From the NCBI GenBank assembly GCA_905236395.1, contig CAJOPR010000016.1:1-33762 (forward strand): DNA of 33,762 nucleotides. The letters are read 5' to 3'. The DNA comes from an uncultured Bacilli bacterium. Its GTDB lineage: Bacteria > Bacillota_I > Bacilli_A > RFN20 > CAG-826. A program made the translations under genes and the position numbers. Numbering within the stretch: the first letter of the stretch is position 1; each line of letters starts with the position of its first letter. The notes beneath the pieces were generated by a model. That model had not been told where the DNA came from. It was given only the letters and a program-made list of their open reading frames with translations, and searched no databases. Of this stretch, positions 1-7,615 are shown one piece after another.

Positions 1-11
1 CGTCCACAACT

Positions 12-86
12 GGACACTTAGTTCAGCGGGAGAACGCTTCCTTCACACGGAAGAGGTCACAGGTTCGATCCCTGTAGTGTCCACCA
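12..86 (+). tRNA. tRNA-Val(CAC)
   Basis: A full cloverleaf with encoded CCA can be drawn. The acceptor stem is GGACACT/AGTGTCC with discriminator A. The D-stem is GTTC/GAAC. The anticodon stem is CTTCC/GGAAG with loop TTCACAC, anticodon CAC at 44-46. The T-stem is ACAGG/CCTGT with loop TTCGATC. It reads the GUG codon. The window starts 11 bases upstream, so this may be an internal member of a longer tRNA cluster. Confidence 0.96.
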
Positions 87-94
87 GGAAATAT

Positions 95-170
95 GCCGTC
101 TTAGCTCAATTGGCAGAGCAATCGATTTGTAATCGATAGGTTGTTGGTTCGATTCCGATAGACGGCACCA
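95..170 (+). tRNA. tRNA-Thr(TGT)
   Basis: Cloverleaf with acceptor stem GCCGTCT/AGACGGC, discriminator A and encoded CCA. The anticodon stem is ATCGA/TCGAT with loop TTTGTAA, anticodon TGT at 128-130. The T-stem is GTTGG/CCGAT with one G-T and one T-G wobble, loop TTCGATT. It lies 8 bases after tRNA-Val and is probably co-transcribed with it. Confidence 0.97.
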
Positions 171-181
171 CTTAATAAAAT

Positions 182-206
182 ACAGTCCGAAAGGGCTGTT
201 TTATTT
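182..206 (+). terminator. Rho-independent terminator of the tRNA unit
   Basis: The stem ACAGTCC/GGGCTGT (182-188 and 193-199) closes on a GNRA-type GAAA loop (189-192) and is followed by a T-rich tract. Its T-tract overlaps the -35 box of the next gene. Confidence 0.85.
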
Positions 207-231
207 ACATCTTGGATTTGAATTATATAAT
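204..231 (+). promoter_or_regulatory. Promoter of the SGNH lipoprotein gene, probably leaderless
   Basis: -35 TTTACA (204-209, 5 of 6 to consensus), 16-bp spacer, -10 TATAAT (226-231, 6 of 6). The expected transcription start, about 7 bases after the -10, falls on the ATG at 238. The gaggt at 233-237 abuts the ATG and is too close to act as a Shine-Dalgarno site. Confidence 0.7.
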
Positions 232-237
232 TGAGGT

Positions 238-873
238 ATGAAACTAAGATCTTTGTCTCTTTTACTATTAACACCATTTCTAACTGGTTGTTTAAAAGCG
301 GAACTTGATTACAACGCAATGTATTGGAATATAGTCTCTGACTTTCAATCTAAGATTGAGGAAGATAAAAACTGCGATATCGATTTTCTCGGTGATTCAA
401 TCACAGAGAAATACGATGTTAATAAATACTATCCAGAATACAAGGTGGCTAATAGGGGTATCTCTGGCGATACCACAAGTATGATGATATACCGTTTAGA
501 TATATCCGCGGTTTTACTTGAACCTAAAGTAATTAGTTTACTAATAGGCACTAATAACTTAGATACATGTATGGATCACTATGAAACCATACTTAGTTGC
601 TTTAGCGAACAGATCCCAGACACAAAAGTAGCGGTCATATCAATCCTTCCTCGAAGAGGCGATAGTGAATGCCAAAAGATTAAAGAAAATAACATAGAGA
701 TCAAATCTCTTGCGGAAAAATATGGATATACCTACGTAGACCTATATGATAAGTTCACCAAAGATAACAAAGTGAACGAATCTTTATTTAAGGATGGGTT
801 GCATCCAAATGAAAAAGGCTATCAGCTTTTAACTGATAACCTCAAACCAGTTTTTGCAAATTGGTTAGATTGA
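238..873 (+). CDS. SGNH/GDSL-family hydrolase lipoprotein
   Basis: A 211-residue predicted lipoprotein of the SGNH (GDSL) esterase/lipase fold. The N-terminus has two basic residues, a hydrophobic stretch and a lipobox LTGC, so Cys18 would be lipidated and the enzyme would face outward on the membrane. The family blocks are present. Block I is FLGDSIT with nucleophile Ser54. Block II is NRGISGD (72-78). Block III is IGTNN with Asn106, where the family usually has GTND or GxND. Block V is DGLHPN with the Asp186/His189 pair. The family cleaves esters of lipids or acylated glycans; nothing here fixes the substrate. The ATG is required to keep the signal peptide, and it sits at the predicted transcription start. 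The 3' end overlaps the convergent phosphatase gene by 9 nt. Confidence 0.88.
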   Translation: MKLRSLSLLLLTPFLTGCLKAELDYNAMYWNIVSDFQSKIEEDKNCDIDFLGDSITEKYDVNKYYPEYKVANRGISGDTTSMMIYRLDISAVLLEPKVISLLIGTNNLDTCMDHYETILSCFSEQIPDTKVAVISILPRRGDSECQKIKENNIEIKSLAEKYGYTYVDLYDKFTKDNKVNESLFKDGLHPNEKGYQLLTDNLKPVFANWLD

Positions 874-1287
874 TTTGAGTATATCTTTCACGCATTGTGT
901 GATTTGCTTAACAACTACATCAAAACGATCCGTATACCACGGATCTTCTATTTCATATATGCCTTCTGTGAATTGATAGATGGGCATTATTTTATTTGAT
1001 TCGCCAAACATTCTTAAAAGAGAATATTTATTCTCATTATCCATATAGAAGATATAGTCAGCATTATTAAAATCATTTTGATCTATTCTTGTCGCGTGGT
1101 GTCTTTCAAATGGAATGTTGTTTCTCAAAAGTTCACGCTTCATCGGAGGATAAATATCATTTCCAATTTCTTCAAAAGATGTAGCGCGTGATTCAATAAT
1201 GAAGTCATGTGAAAGATTCTTCATTATGTATTCCGCAGCGACACTTCTACAAATATTACCATGACAGACAAAGATGATTCGTTTCAT
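865..1287 (-). CDS. Low-molecular-weight protein-tyrosine-phosphatase family protein
   Basis: A 140-residue cytoplasmic phosphatase of the LMW-PTP family, which removes phosphate from protein tyrosine or, in some Gram-positives, arginine. The P-loop is at the N-terminus, VCHGNICRS, giving the CX5R signature with nucleophile Cys8 and Arg14. The general acid is in the late DPWY motif (Asp115). Length matches the family. A His at position 9 and the loop residues do not let me decide between tyrosine and arginine phosphatase. There is no ribosome-binding site before the ATG. A -10-like TATCAT at 1299-1294 sits 6 bases upstream, so the mRNA may be leaderless. It is divergent from preT and convergent with the SGNH gene. 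No kinase is visible in the window. Confidence 0.88.
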   Translation of the reverse strand: MKRIIFVCHGNICRSVAAEYIMKNLSHDFIIESRATSFEEIGNDIYPPMKRELLRNNIPFERHHATRIDQNDFNNADYIFYMDNENKYSLLRMFGESNKIMPIYQFTEGIYEIEDPWYTDRFDVVVKQITQCVKDILKSI

Positions 1288-1332
1288 ATGTATATGATAT
1301 CTGCTTTTGTGGTTTTAATTAACAGGTTGGTT

Positions 1333-1341
1333 TGTTAGAAT
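1333..1341 (+). promoter_or_regulatory. Extended -10 promoter of preTA
   Basis: TGTTAGAAT fits the extended -10 pattern TGnTAnAAT. The upstream hexamer at the right distance, TTTTAA (1313-1318), is a poor -35, which suits an extended -10 promoter. The transcription start would be near 1348, inside the palindrome at 1345-1363. Confidence 0.5.
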
Positions 1342-1344
1342 GTA

Positions 1345-1363
1345 ATTAAGAATTATTCTTAAT
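1345..1363. promoter_or_regulatory. 19-bp perfect palindrome, candidate preTA operator
   Basis: ATTAAGAAT-T-ATTCTTAAT is a perfect 9+1+9 inverted repeat over the predicted preTA start of transcription. A dimeric repressor bound there would block initiation. The one-base spacer makes a stable RNA hairpin less likely than a protein site. No regulator gene is adjacent. Confidence 0.55.
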
Positions 1364-1386
1364 ACTTTTTACTGGAGGAAATCATC

Positions 1387-2619
1387 ATGTCCAAAAAGTA
1401 CCAAGAAGAATATGAAGTTGGGTATACGCCCAGACTAGTCATGGAAGAGGCTAGTAGATGTCTTTTATGTTTAGACGCTCCATGTTCTTCAAGTTGTCCA
1501 GCAGGAACTGACCCTGCTAAATTTATTCGTTCTCTCCGTTTTAAAAACGTGAAGGGAGCCGCGGAAACAGTCCGTATCAATAACATTCTTGGTGCGATAT
1601 GCGCAAGAGTGTGTCCAACAGAAAGATACTGCCAAGAAGGCTGTTCTAGAAGTGGTATTGATAAACCAATTGATATCGGAAGAATTCAACGTTATATCAC
1701 CGACTTCGAAGATGCCTTAAAGATGGATATCTTAGAAGTTAAAGAACCTAATGGTAAGAAAGTTGCCATTATCGGTAGTGGTCCTGCTGGCTTAACAGTG
1801 GCTGCGGAACTCGCTAAAGAAGGCTTTAAAGCTACTATTTACGAAAAAGAAGCTAAAGCCGGTGGCTATTTAAGATATGGTATCCCAGAATACCGCTTAC
1901 CAAACGAAGTGGTTGATAAAGAAATTAACCGCATCGTCAAACTCGGAGTTGATATCGTTTTAAATACCAAAGTTGGTGAAGATGTCAAATTCGAAGATCT
2001 TAAGAAAGAATATGATGCAGTCGTCTTAGCGGTTGGTTCAAGTGAAGGTAAGATGCTACCAATGTTTGAAGGCAATCGTAAAGTCATTAAGGCTGTTGAT
2101 TGGTTAAAGAAAACCAAAGATAGAAAAGGAAAAGTCAAAGTTCCAGAGAACGTCCTTGTTATCGGTGGTGGTGACGTCGCAATGGACGTCGTTACATCCT
2201 TGAAACTATTAGGATGCCCACACGTCACAGATGTTGTCTATGAACAATTCTCTGAATTCAGAGCCTCCAAGAAAGAACTTATGGGCGCTCAAGAACAAGG
2301 TGTCACAATTATTGATGGCTATGTCCCAGTGGGTACCGCCAGAGGTGGAATTGTGAAGTTCAAACACAGAGTGATTCCTGCTGAACTTAAAGTCAAAGCT
2401 GATCTCATCATCTTAGCGGTTGGACAAATCGCTAACGTCGATGGATTAGGTGTTGAATTAGATAAAGGCGAAGTAAAAGCCAAAGGATGCAGAGTCCCAG
2501 AGACAAACGTCTTCTTTGCCGGTGACATCGGTCATGGTGAAAAGACGGTGGTCTGGGGTGTCAGATCTGGTAAAGAAGTCGCCTTCGAAGTTAAAAGATT
2601 TTTAGGAGGTAAAAAATAA
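1387..2619 (+). CDS. preT: NAD(P)-dependent dihydropyrimidine dehydrogenase, subunit PreT
   Basis: The 410-residue electron-input subunit of the bacterial dihydropyrimidine dehydrogenase, which reduces uracil and thymine to their 5,6-dihydro forms. The N-terminal helical Fe-S domain carries Cys25, 28, 33 and 37 (CLLCLDAPC then SSSCP) and Cys72, 76, 82 and 86, enough for two [4Fe-4S] clusters. A FAD-binding Rossmann motif GSGPAG is at 130-135. A second dinucleotide motif GGGDVAMD for NAD(P)H is at about 260-267. Length agrees with E. coli PreT (about 412). The start has a clear GGAGG at 1374-1378. The stop overlaps the preA start by one base (TAATG). The glutamate synthase small subunit is the nearest alternative family, but pairing with PreA settles it. 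Confidence 0.95.
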   Translation: MSKKYQEEYEVGYTPRLVMEEASRCLLCLDAPCSSSCPAGTDPAKFIRSLRFKNVKGAAETVRINNILGAICARVCPTERYCQEGCSRSGIDKPIDIGRIQRYITDFEDALKMDILEVKEPNGKKVAIIGSGPAGLTVAAELAKEGFKATIYEKEAKAGGYLRYGIPEYRLPNEVVDKEINRIVKLGVDIVLNTKVGEDVKFEDLKKEYDAVVLAVGSSEGKMLPMFEGNRKVIKAVDWLKKTKDRKGKVKVPENVLVIGGGDVAMDVVTSLKLLGCPHVTDVVYEQFSEFRASKKELMGAQEQGVTIIDGYVPVGTARGGIVKFKHRVIPAELKVKADLIILAVGQIANVDGLGVELDKGEVKAKGCRVPETNVFFAGDIGHGEKTVVWGVRSGKEVAFEVKRFLGGKK

Positions 2620-3890
2620 TGGTTAAGAAAGATTTATCCATTACCTTCATGGGGGTAAAATTCCCGAACCCATTCTGTTTATCATCTTCCCCAGTCGGTA
2701 ACTGCTACGACATGTGCGCTAAAGCATACCGCGAAGGTTGGGGTGGTGTTGTCTTTAAGACAATTGGTCCAAAGCATTATCTCATCGATGAAGTTTCTCC
2801 ACGTTTTGATGCTTTGACAAAAGAAAGCGAACCATTCGTTGGTTTTAAAAACATGGAACAGATCGCTGAGCACTCCTTAGAAGAGAACTTAGCGGACCTC
2901 CGTAGACTTAAGAAAGAATTCCCTAACCAAGTCTTAATTGCCTCAATTATGGGCAGCAATGAAGAAGACTGGGAAGTATTAGCTAAACTCGTCACTGAAG
3001 CCGGTGCGGATATGATTGAACTTAACTTCTCATGCCCACAGATGACTTCTCACGCGATGGGTAGTGATGTTGGTAGTAATCCAGAGCTTTGCCGTAAATA
3101 CTGCGCTGCTGTTAGAAGAAGCACAAAACTTCCATTTATGGCTAAGATGACTCCAAACATCACAGATATGTGCGTACCCGCGATCGCCTCTATCGAAGGT
3201 GGTGCGGATGGTATCGCTGCAATCAATACAATCAAATCAATTATCAATGTTGATTTAGATAAGAAAGTTGGTTTACCAATCATTGATGGTAAATCCGCTA
3301 TCTCTGGATATTCTGGTAAGGCCGTTAAACCAGTCGCCTTAAGATTTATCCAACAGATGAAAACTAATCCTCAACTCAAGGATGTCGAAATCTCCGGTAT
3401 CGGTGGTATCGAAACTTGGGAAGATGCAGCGGAATTTATCTTATTAGGCTGTAAGAACTTACAAGTCACAACCGGTATTATGCAATATGGCTATCGTATC
3501 GTTGAAGATATGAAAAACGGCTTAATGCATTATATGGAAGAACAAGGTGTTGATCGTCTTGAAGACTTAGTGGGCTTAGCCAATAAGAACATCATTCCAG
3601 CGGAAGAACTCGACAGAGACTACATCGTCTATCCAGAAATCAACTCCGACAAGTGTGTTGGTTGTGGTAGATGTGTCATCTCCTGCTATGATGGCGCTCA
3701 CCAAGCCATGGAATGGGACAAAGAAGCTCGTAGACCAAGCTGCAACCATGATAAATGTGTTGGCTGCTTACTCTGTGGTCTTGTCTGCCCTGTCGGCGCG
3801 ATCAAACCAGGTGAAAGAGTTTTAAAGAAAGGCCGTAAAGCCAAAAACTTATCTAAGATGGTTCTCCAAAATTCCATGGAGAAACTCTAA
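2619..3890 (+). CDS. preA: NAD-dependent dihydropyrimidine dehydrogenase, subunit PreA
   Basis: The 423-residue catalytic subunit partnering PreT. Residues about 1-310 form the dihydroorotate-dehydrogenase-like FMN barrel, with the active-site segment [17 protein letters not shown] around Cys139 and the phosphate-binding segment GIGGIETW. The C-terminal ferredoxin domain has two [4Fe-4S] motifs, [11 protein letters not shown] and [12 protein letters not shown]. From memory the sequence is very close to E. coli PreA along its whole length, with a lysine-rich C-terminal tail. In mammalian enzymes a catalytic Cys lies in the loop after SCP; here the aligned position appears to be Val151 (see findings). 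It requires Fe-S clusters (the suf operon is in the same window) and FMN. It ends before the terminator at 3905-3925. Confidence 0.96.
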   Translation: MVKKDLSITFMGVKFPNPFCLSSSPVGNCYDMCAKAYREGWGGVVFKTIGPKHYLIDEVSPRFDALTKESEPFVGFKNMEQIAEHSLEENLADLRRLKKEFPNQVLIASIMGSNEEDWEVLAKLVTEAGADMIELNFSCPQMTSHAMGSDVGSNPELCRKYCAAVRRSTKLPFMAKMTPNITDMCVPAIASIEGGADGIAAINTIKSIINVDLDKKVGLPIIDGKSAISGYSGKAVKPVALRFIQQMKTNPQLKDVEISGIGGIETWEDAAEFILLGCKNLQVTTGIMQYGYRIVEDMKNGLMHYMEEQGVDRLEDLVGLANKNIIPAEELDRDYIVYPEINSDKCVGCGRCVISCYDGAHQAMEWDKEARRPSCNHDKCVGCLLCGLVCPVGAIKPGERVLKKGRKAKNLSKMVLQNSMEKL

Positions 3891-3904
3891 TATATTAATT
3901 AAAT

Positions 3905-3925
3905 AACCCCGTTTTGCGGGGTTTT
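3905..3925 (+). terminator. Rho-independent terminator after preA
   Basis: A perfect 7-bp GC-rich stem AACCCCG/CGGGGTT (3905-3911 and 3917-3923), loop TTTTG, then a short T-run. Only 8 bases separate it from the Shine-Dalgarno site of the next gene, so it could be leaky or act as an attenuator. Confidence 0.8.
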
Positions 3926-3946
3926 CTTCGTTTAGGAGGAAGCGTT

Positions 3947-6900
3947 ATGAAACGCAATAAAATTCTTTTTGGGTTGTTAACTGGATTATCATTAGGTCTT
4001 TTAGCTATTGCTGTAGCACCTAAGGGTGGCTCAGTCAAACAAGCTGAGGCTAGTGGAGATTATTCCTATACTTTGGTGACTGATGTCAGTACATTAGCTA
4101 ATGATGATGAAGTAGTAATCAAACTTGAAAATGACACTTTAGGTGTTACTGGATGGAATGGTAATAAAGATGCCACTGCGTCCGGTACCGAAAGTGAATG
4201 GTTACACTATGTAGTTAAGAACAAAAGCACCAGTGGTGTGAAACTATACGATGGTTCAGAAGAGAAGTATATTGCTTCTCCTTCAGACAACCATTTCAAA
4301 TACGATGCTAGTGGTGGTGTGTGTTCTGTTTCCGATGAAACCAATTATTTAGGAACTTTGGTTTGTAACGACAGATACTTAAGCAAAAATGGTACTAACT
4401 ACAGATTCTATGCAAATAGAAATACAGCGTATGACTATTTCAAGATGTATAAGGTGGAAGTTGCGAGAACTATTACCAGTATCTCTGTTAAGACACCTCC
4501 AACAAAAACTTCATACTATGCTGGTGAGACTTTTGATCCAACTGGCTTAGTTATAACCGTACATTACTCAGATAGCACTGATGCTGATGTTGCATACGCT
4601 GGCCACGAATCTAGTTTTGGATTCAGCCCATCTGGTGCCTTAGCGGTATCCGATACCTCCGTCACTATTTCCTATGGCGGAAAATCCTGTTCTCAAACGA
4701 TTTCAGTTGCCGCTTTGGTGATTTCTCAAATTCAAATCACCCATTTGCCAAGCAAAACAAATTACTATTTGAATGAATCGCTTAATACTGCAGGATTAGT
4801 TGTTACTGGAACTTATCAAGGTGGAACAATGGATGTTACAAGTGATTGTACCATTTCTCCAACTGGACCATTCACCGCTGTCGGTTCTGTAACTATCTAT
4901 GTCACATACGGAACATTGGATCCAATCTCCTTTACCGTTAGTGTTTCAGTTGAACCTGAACAAGATAAATATAGATTAGTCACAGATGTATCCACATTAG
5001 ATGTCGGTGATGTTATTTTGTTAACATCATTCGATGAAAGAAGTGATTCTCCAACTTATAACCATTATGTTGCCTTATCTTCAACATACAACACTTCAAA
5101 ATCTGTCTATCATTCAATGCCAATCACCATTGAAGAAGACGGCAGTCTTATAAAAGGGTTACCATCTGACTCAGACTTTGAGGCAATGGAAATCACATTA
5201 GCAGCAGGTAGTGTGACTGGTACATATGCTCTACAAACCGCTGAAGATAATTACCTAGCTGCACCTATTGGCGATAATAACTGGCTTTTGAATCAGTCAA
5301 CAGTGGATGCCGCTGCATCATGGGATATCAGCATCGATAGTGATGCCAAAGCATCTATCGAAAGTCACGTTGTCCCAGCAACCGCTTCAAAAAATCACAA
5401 CCTTTTGAAATATGGTCCTCAAAATACATCAACCACAACATTCAATAGATTTGCCTGTTATAAAACATCATCTACTGGTGTGTATCTATCATCAATTTTC
5501 GTTAAAGAAATTGACTCTACTAGCGTCTCGCTAGATGAAACTTCTTATGAAGCTAATGTTAATGACACATTTGAATTAACAGCAACAGCATCTGGCTTTA
5601 CACCAGCAACTTATGAATGGACATCTAGTGATGATGATGTCGCTGAAATCAATGCTGGCACTAATAGTGCAGTTATCACATGTAAGAAAGGTGGCACTGC
5701 CACAATCACAGTCGCTGCCAAATCAGCAGATAATTCAATTATTGAATATGCATCATGTGAAGTTACTGTTATAAAACAATTAACAAACCTCAACGTAACC
5801 GGCACATGCAATCTTGAATATGTCGAAGGCCAAGAATTCGATCCAGATGGATTGACAGTTACCGCAACATATAGTGATTCAACTACAGAGGATGTTACAA
5901 ATGAAGTGGAATGGACACCAAGCCCATTAACCGTAGGAACCACATCTGTCGTTGGTACATATGCTGGTGAGGAAATTGAAATTAACGGCTTAACTGTTGA
6001 CCCAATTCAACTAGAATACATTACCATTTCCGGACAAACAGAAACATTTGTCGAAGGAACACAATTTGCCTTTGGTGGAACAGTCACCGCCCATTACAAC
6101 AACGGAACAGATTCTGATGTTACTGCGAGTGCTACATTTACAGGATATGATTTATCCACTACAGGCATTCAAACGGTCACAGTTAGTTACACCGATGGTG
6201 GTGTTACTGAGACAACAACATATGACATCACTGTTAACGCAAAAGAATTAAGCAGTATTTCTGTTACTGGCGCTCAAGTCACATATAAAGTTGGTGATGA
6301 ATTCGTCAAACCAACAGTCACCGCCCATTACAACAACGGAACATCCGAAGATGTCACGGCCGCTGCTGATTGCTCTGGCTATAATATGGATGAAGCAGGT
6401 GAACAAACAGTCACAGTTTCATATGGTGGCAAAACCACAAAATATACAATTACAGTTTATAAAGAACTTGCTAGCATTGAAGTTGTTGGCACAATTCCTG
6501 AACAAACCAGAGGAAATAACTTTGTTAAGCCAACAATCCAAGCTAACTATACAGATAGCACAAACGCTATTGTCACAGATCAAGTAACCTTTACTGGTTA
6601 TGACAAAACCACAGCAGGTGTGCAAACAATTACCGCTTCTTATACTGAAGCTGATATTACAAAAACAACTGAATTTGAAGTTACAGTTAATAAACCATTA
6701 TTAATTCAAATCAGTGTTTCTAATCCTAAGACATCATACTTACTTGGTGACACATTTGTGAAACCAACAGTCATGGCTTTATATGGCGATGCTATAGAAG
6801 AAGATGTTACTGATTCAGCTACATTCACTGGCTACAACATGAATCAAACCGGTGTTCAAACCGTTACAGTCAGTTATACCGAAGCCGGAGAAACAGAAAC

Positions 6901-7615
6901 AACCACATATCAAATCACTGTCAGCGCGACATTAGCGAGCATTTCCGTCAGTGGTCAAAAAGTGGAATTCTGGGTGAATGATACATTTGAATTTGGTGGA
7001 ACAGTTACTGCCACATACGCCGATAGCAGTTCTAAACAAATTACATCTGGTTACTATGTGGATCACTCACAAGTTGACATGACAACTGTTGGTACCTACA
7101 CAGTCACAGTTTCATATGAAGAAAACAACATTGAAAAATCCACATCTTACCAAGTGACAATTAAGAAAGAAGTCTTAGCTTCTGTTTCTATCTCCGGAAA
7201 CACCAAAACACAATTTGAAGTCGGTGATGATTTTGCCTTCAATGGCACAGTCACCGCGACATATGAAAGTGGCAAGCACTATGATGTTACCGCGAACGCA
7301 GTGTTCTCTGGATATGACATGAATGTTGCTGGAACCCAAACCGTCACAGTTAGCTACACAATGGATGGTGTGACTAAATCCACAACCTATACGATTACAG
7401 TCACTAACCCAGGCGGTGGAGGAGATGATTCCTCATCATCAGAAGGTGGCTCATCCTCAGAGGGTGGATCATCCGGTGGTGGAGAAACACCAGTCAATCC
7501 AAGCAACAATGGTTTCAATCCATTGTGGATTATCCCAATCGCTATTGGTGGTGCTGTCTTAGTGGCAGGATTAACAGTTGGTATTGTCTTCTTCGTTAAG
7601 GCGAGAAAAAGATAA
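3947..7615 (+). CDS. Large Ig-like repeat cell-surface protein
   Basis: A 1222-residue predicted secreted, membrane-anchored protein. The ATG at 3947 is chosen because AGGAGGA (3934-3940) lies 6 bases upstream; an in-frame upstream TTG sits inside the terminator. Layout: signal peptide (1-34); a module starting YTLVTDVSTL (about 36-169); two Big_3-like Ig repeats (about 173-336); a second module starting YRLVTDVSTL (about 340-520); a Big_2-type Ig domain (about 525-610); seven tandem Big_3-like repeats of about 77 residues (610-1153); a Gly/Ser-rich spacer (about 1155-1183); a single C-terminal membrane helix ending in KARKR. There is no LPXTG, so anchoring is by the helix rather than sortase. 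The domains suggest adhesion or carbohydrate contact; no catalytic motif is seen. The stop overlaps the GH3 start by one base. The repeats share near-identical DNA in places. Confidence 0.88.
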   Translation: MKRNKILFGLLTGLSLGLLAIAVAPKGGSVKQAEASGDYSYTLVTDVSTLANDDEVVIKLENDTLGVTGWNGNKDATASGTESEWLHYVVKNKSTSGVKLYDGSEEKYIASPSDNHFKYDASGGVCSVSDETNYLGTLVCNDRYLSKNGTNYRFYANRNTAYDYFKMYKVEVARTITSISVKTPPTKTSYYAGETFDPTGLVITVHYSDSTDADVAYAGHESSFGFSPSGALAVSDTSVTISYGGKSCSQTISVAALVISQIQITHLPSKTNYYLNESLNTAGLVVTGTYQGGTMDVTSDCTISPTGPFTAVGSVTIYVTYGTLDPISFTVSVSVEPEQDKYRLVTDVSTLDVGDVILLTSFDERSDSPTYNHYVALSSTYNTSKSVYHSMPITIEEDGSLIKGLPSDSDFEAMEITLAAGSVTGTYALQTAEDNYLAAPIGDNNWLLNQSTVDAAASWDISIDSDAKASIESHVVPATASKNHNLLKYGPQNTSTTTFNRFACYKTSSTGVYLSSIFVKEIDSTSVSLDETSYEANVNDTFELTATASGFTPATYEWTSSDDDVAEINAGTNSAVITCKKGGTATITVAAKSADNSIIEYASCEVTVIKQLTNLNVTGTCNLEYVEGQEFDPDGLTVTATYSDSTTEDVTNEVEWTPSPLTVGTTSVVGTYAGEEIEINGLTVDPIQLEYITISGQTETFVEGTQFAFGGTVTAHYNNGTDSDVTASATFTGYDLSTTGIQTVTVSYTDGGVTETTTYDITVNAKELSSISVTGAQVTYKVGDEFVKPTVTAHYNNGTSEDVTAAADCSGYNMDEAGEQTVTVSYGGKTTKYTITVYKELASIEVVGTIPEQTRGNNFVKPTIQANYTDSTNAIVTDQVTFTGYDKTTAGVQTITASYTEADITKTTEFEVTVNKPLLIQISVSNPKTSYLLGDTFVKPTVMALYGDAIEEDVTDSATFTGYNMNQTGVQTVTVSYTEAGETETTTYQITVSATLASISVSGQKVEFWVNDTFEFGGTVTATYADSSSKQITSGYYVDHSQVDMTTVGTYTVTVSYEENNIEKSTSYQVTIKKEVLASVSISGNTKTQFEVGDDFAFNGTVTATYESGKHYDVTANAVFSGYDMNVAGTQTVTVSYTMDGVTKSTTYTITVTNPGGGGDDSSSSEGGSSSEGGSSGGGETPVNPSNNGFNPLWIIPIAIGGAVLVAGLTVGIVFFVKARKR
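6079..6109 (+). repeat. 31-bp exact repeat, copy 1, in tandem Ig repeats
   Basis: A 31-base stretch encoding the core of TVTAHYNNGT, identical to 6313-6343 and 234 bases away, exactly one 78-codon repeat unit. Nucleotide identity above that of the flanks suggests recent duplication or gene conversion between Ig repeats. Confidence 0.9.
6313..6343 (+). repeat. 31-bp exact repeat, copy 2, in tandem Ig repeats
   Basis: Second copy of the sequence at 6079-6109. The bases immediately outside both copies differ, so the exact match is 31 bp. Confidence 0.9.

Noticed and set aside
101-319. Minus-strand 72-residue reading frame
   Set aside because: It runs through the tRNA-Thr gene and terminator and lacks any coding signal.
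3914-3946. In-frame TTG start extending the surface protein by 11 residues
   Set aside because: It lies within the terminator hairpin and has no ribosome site. ATG 3947 has AGGAGGA and gives a proper signal peptide.
5611-6625. Several reading frames in other frames of the Ig-repeat region
   Set aside because: They are low-complexity shadows produced by the repeated Thr/Val-rich codons of the surface protein.
5780-7410. Regular periodicity that could suggest a CRISPR or satellite array
   Set aside because: The period of about 233 bases matches Ig protein repeats in frame. Repeats are degenerate and there are no spacers.
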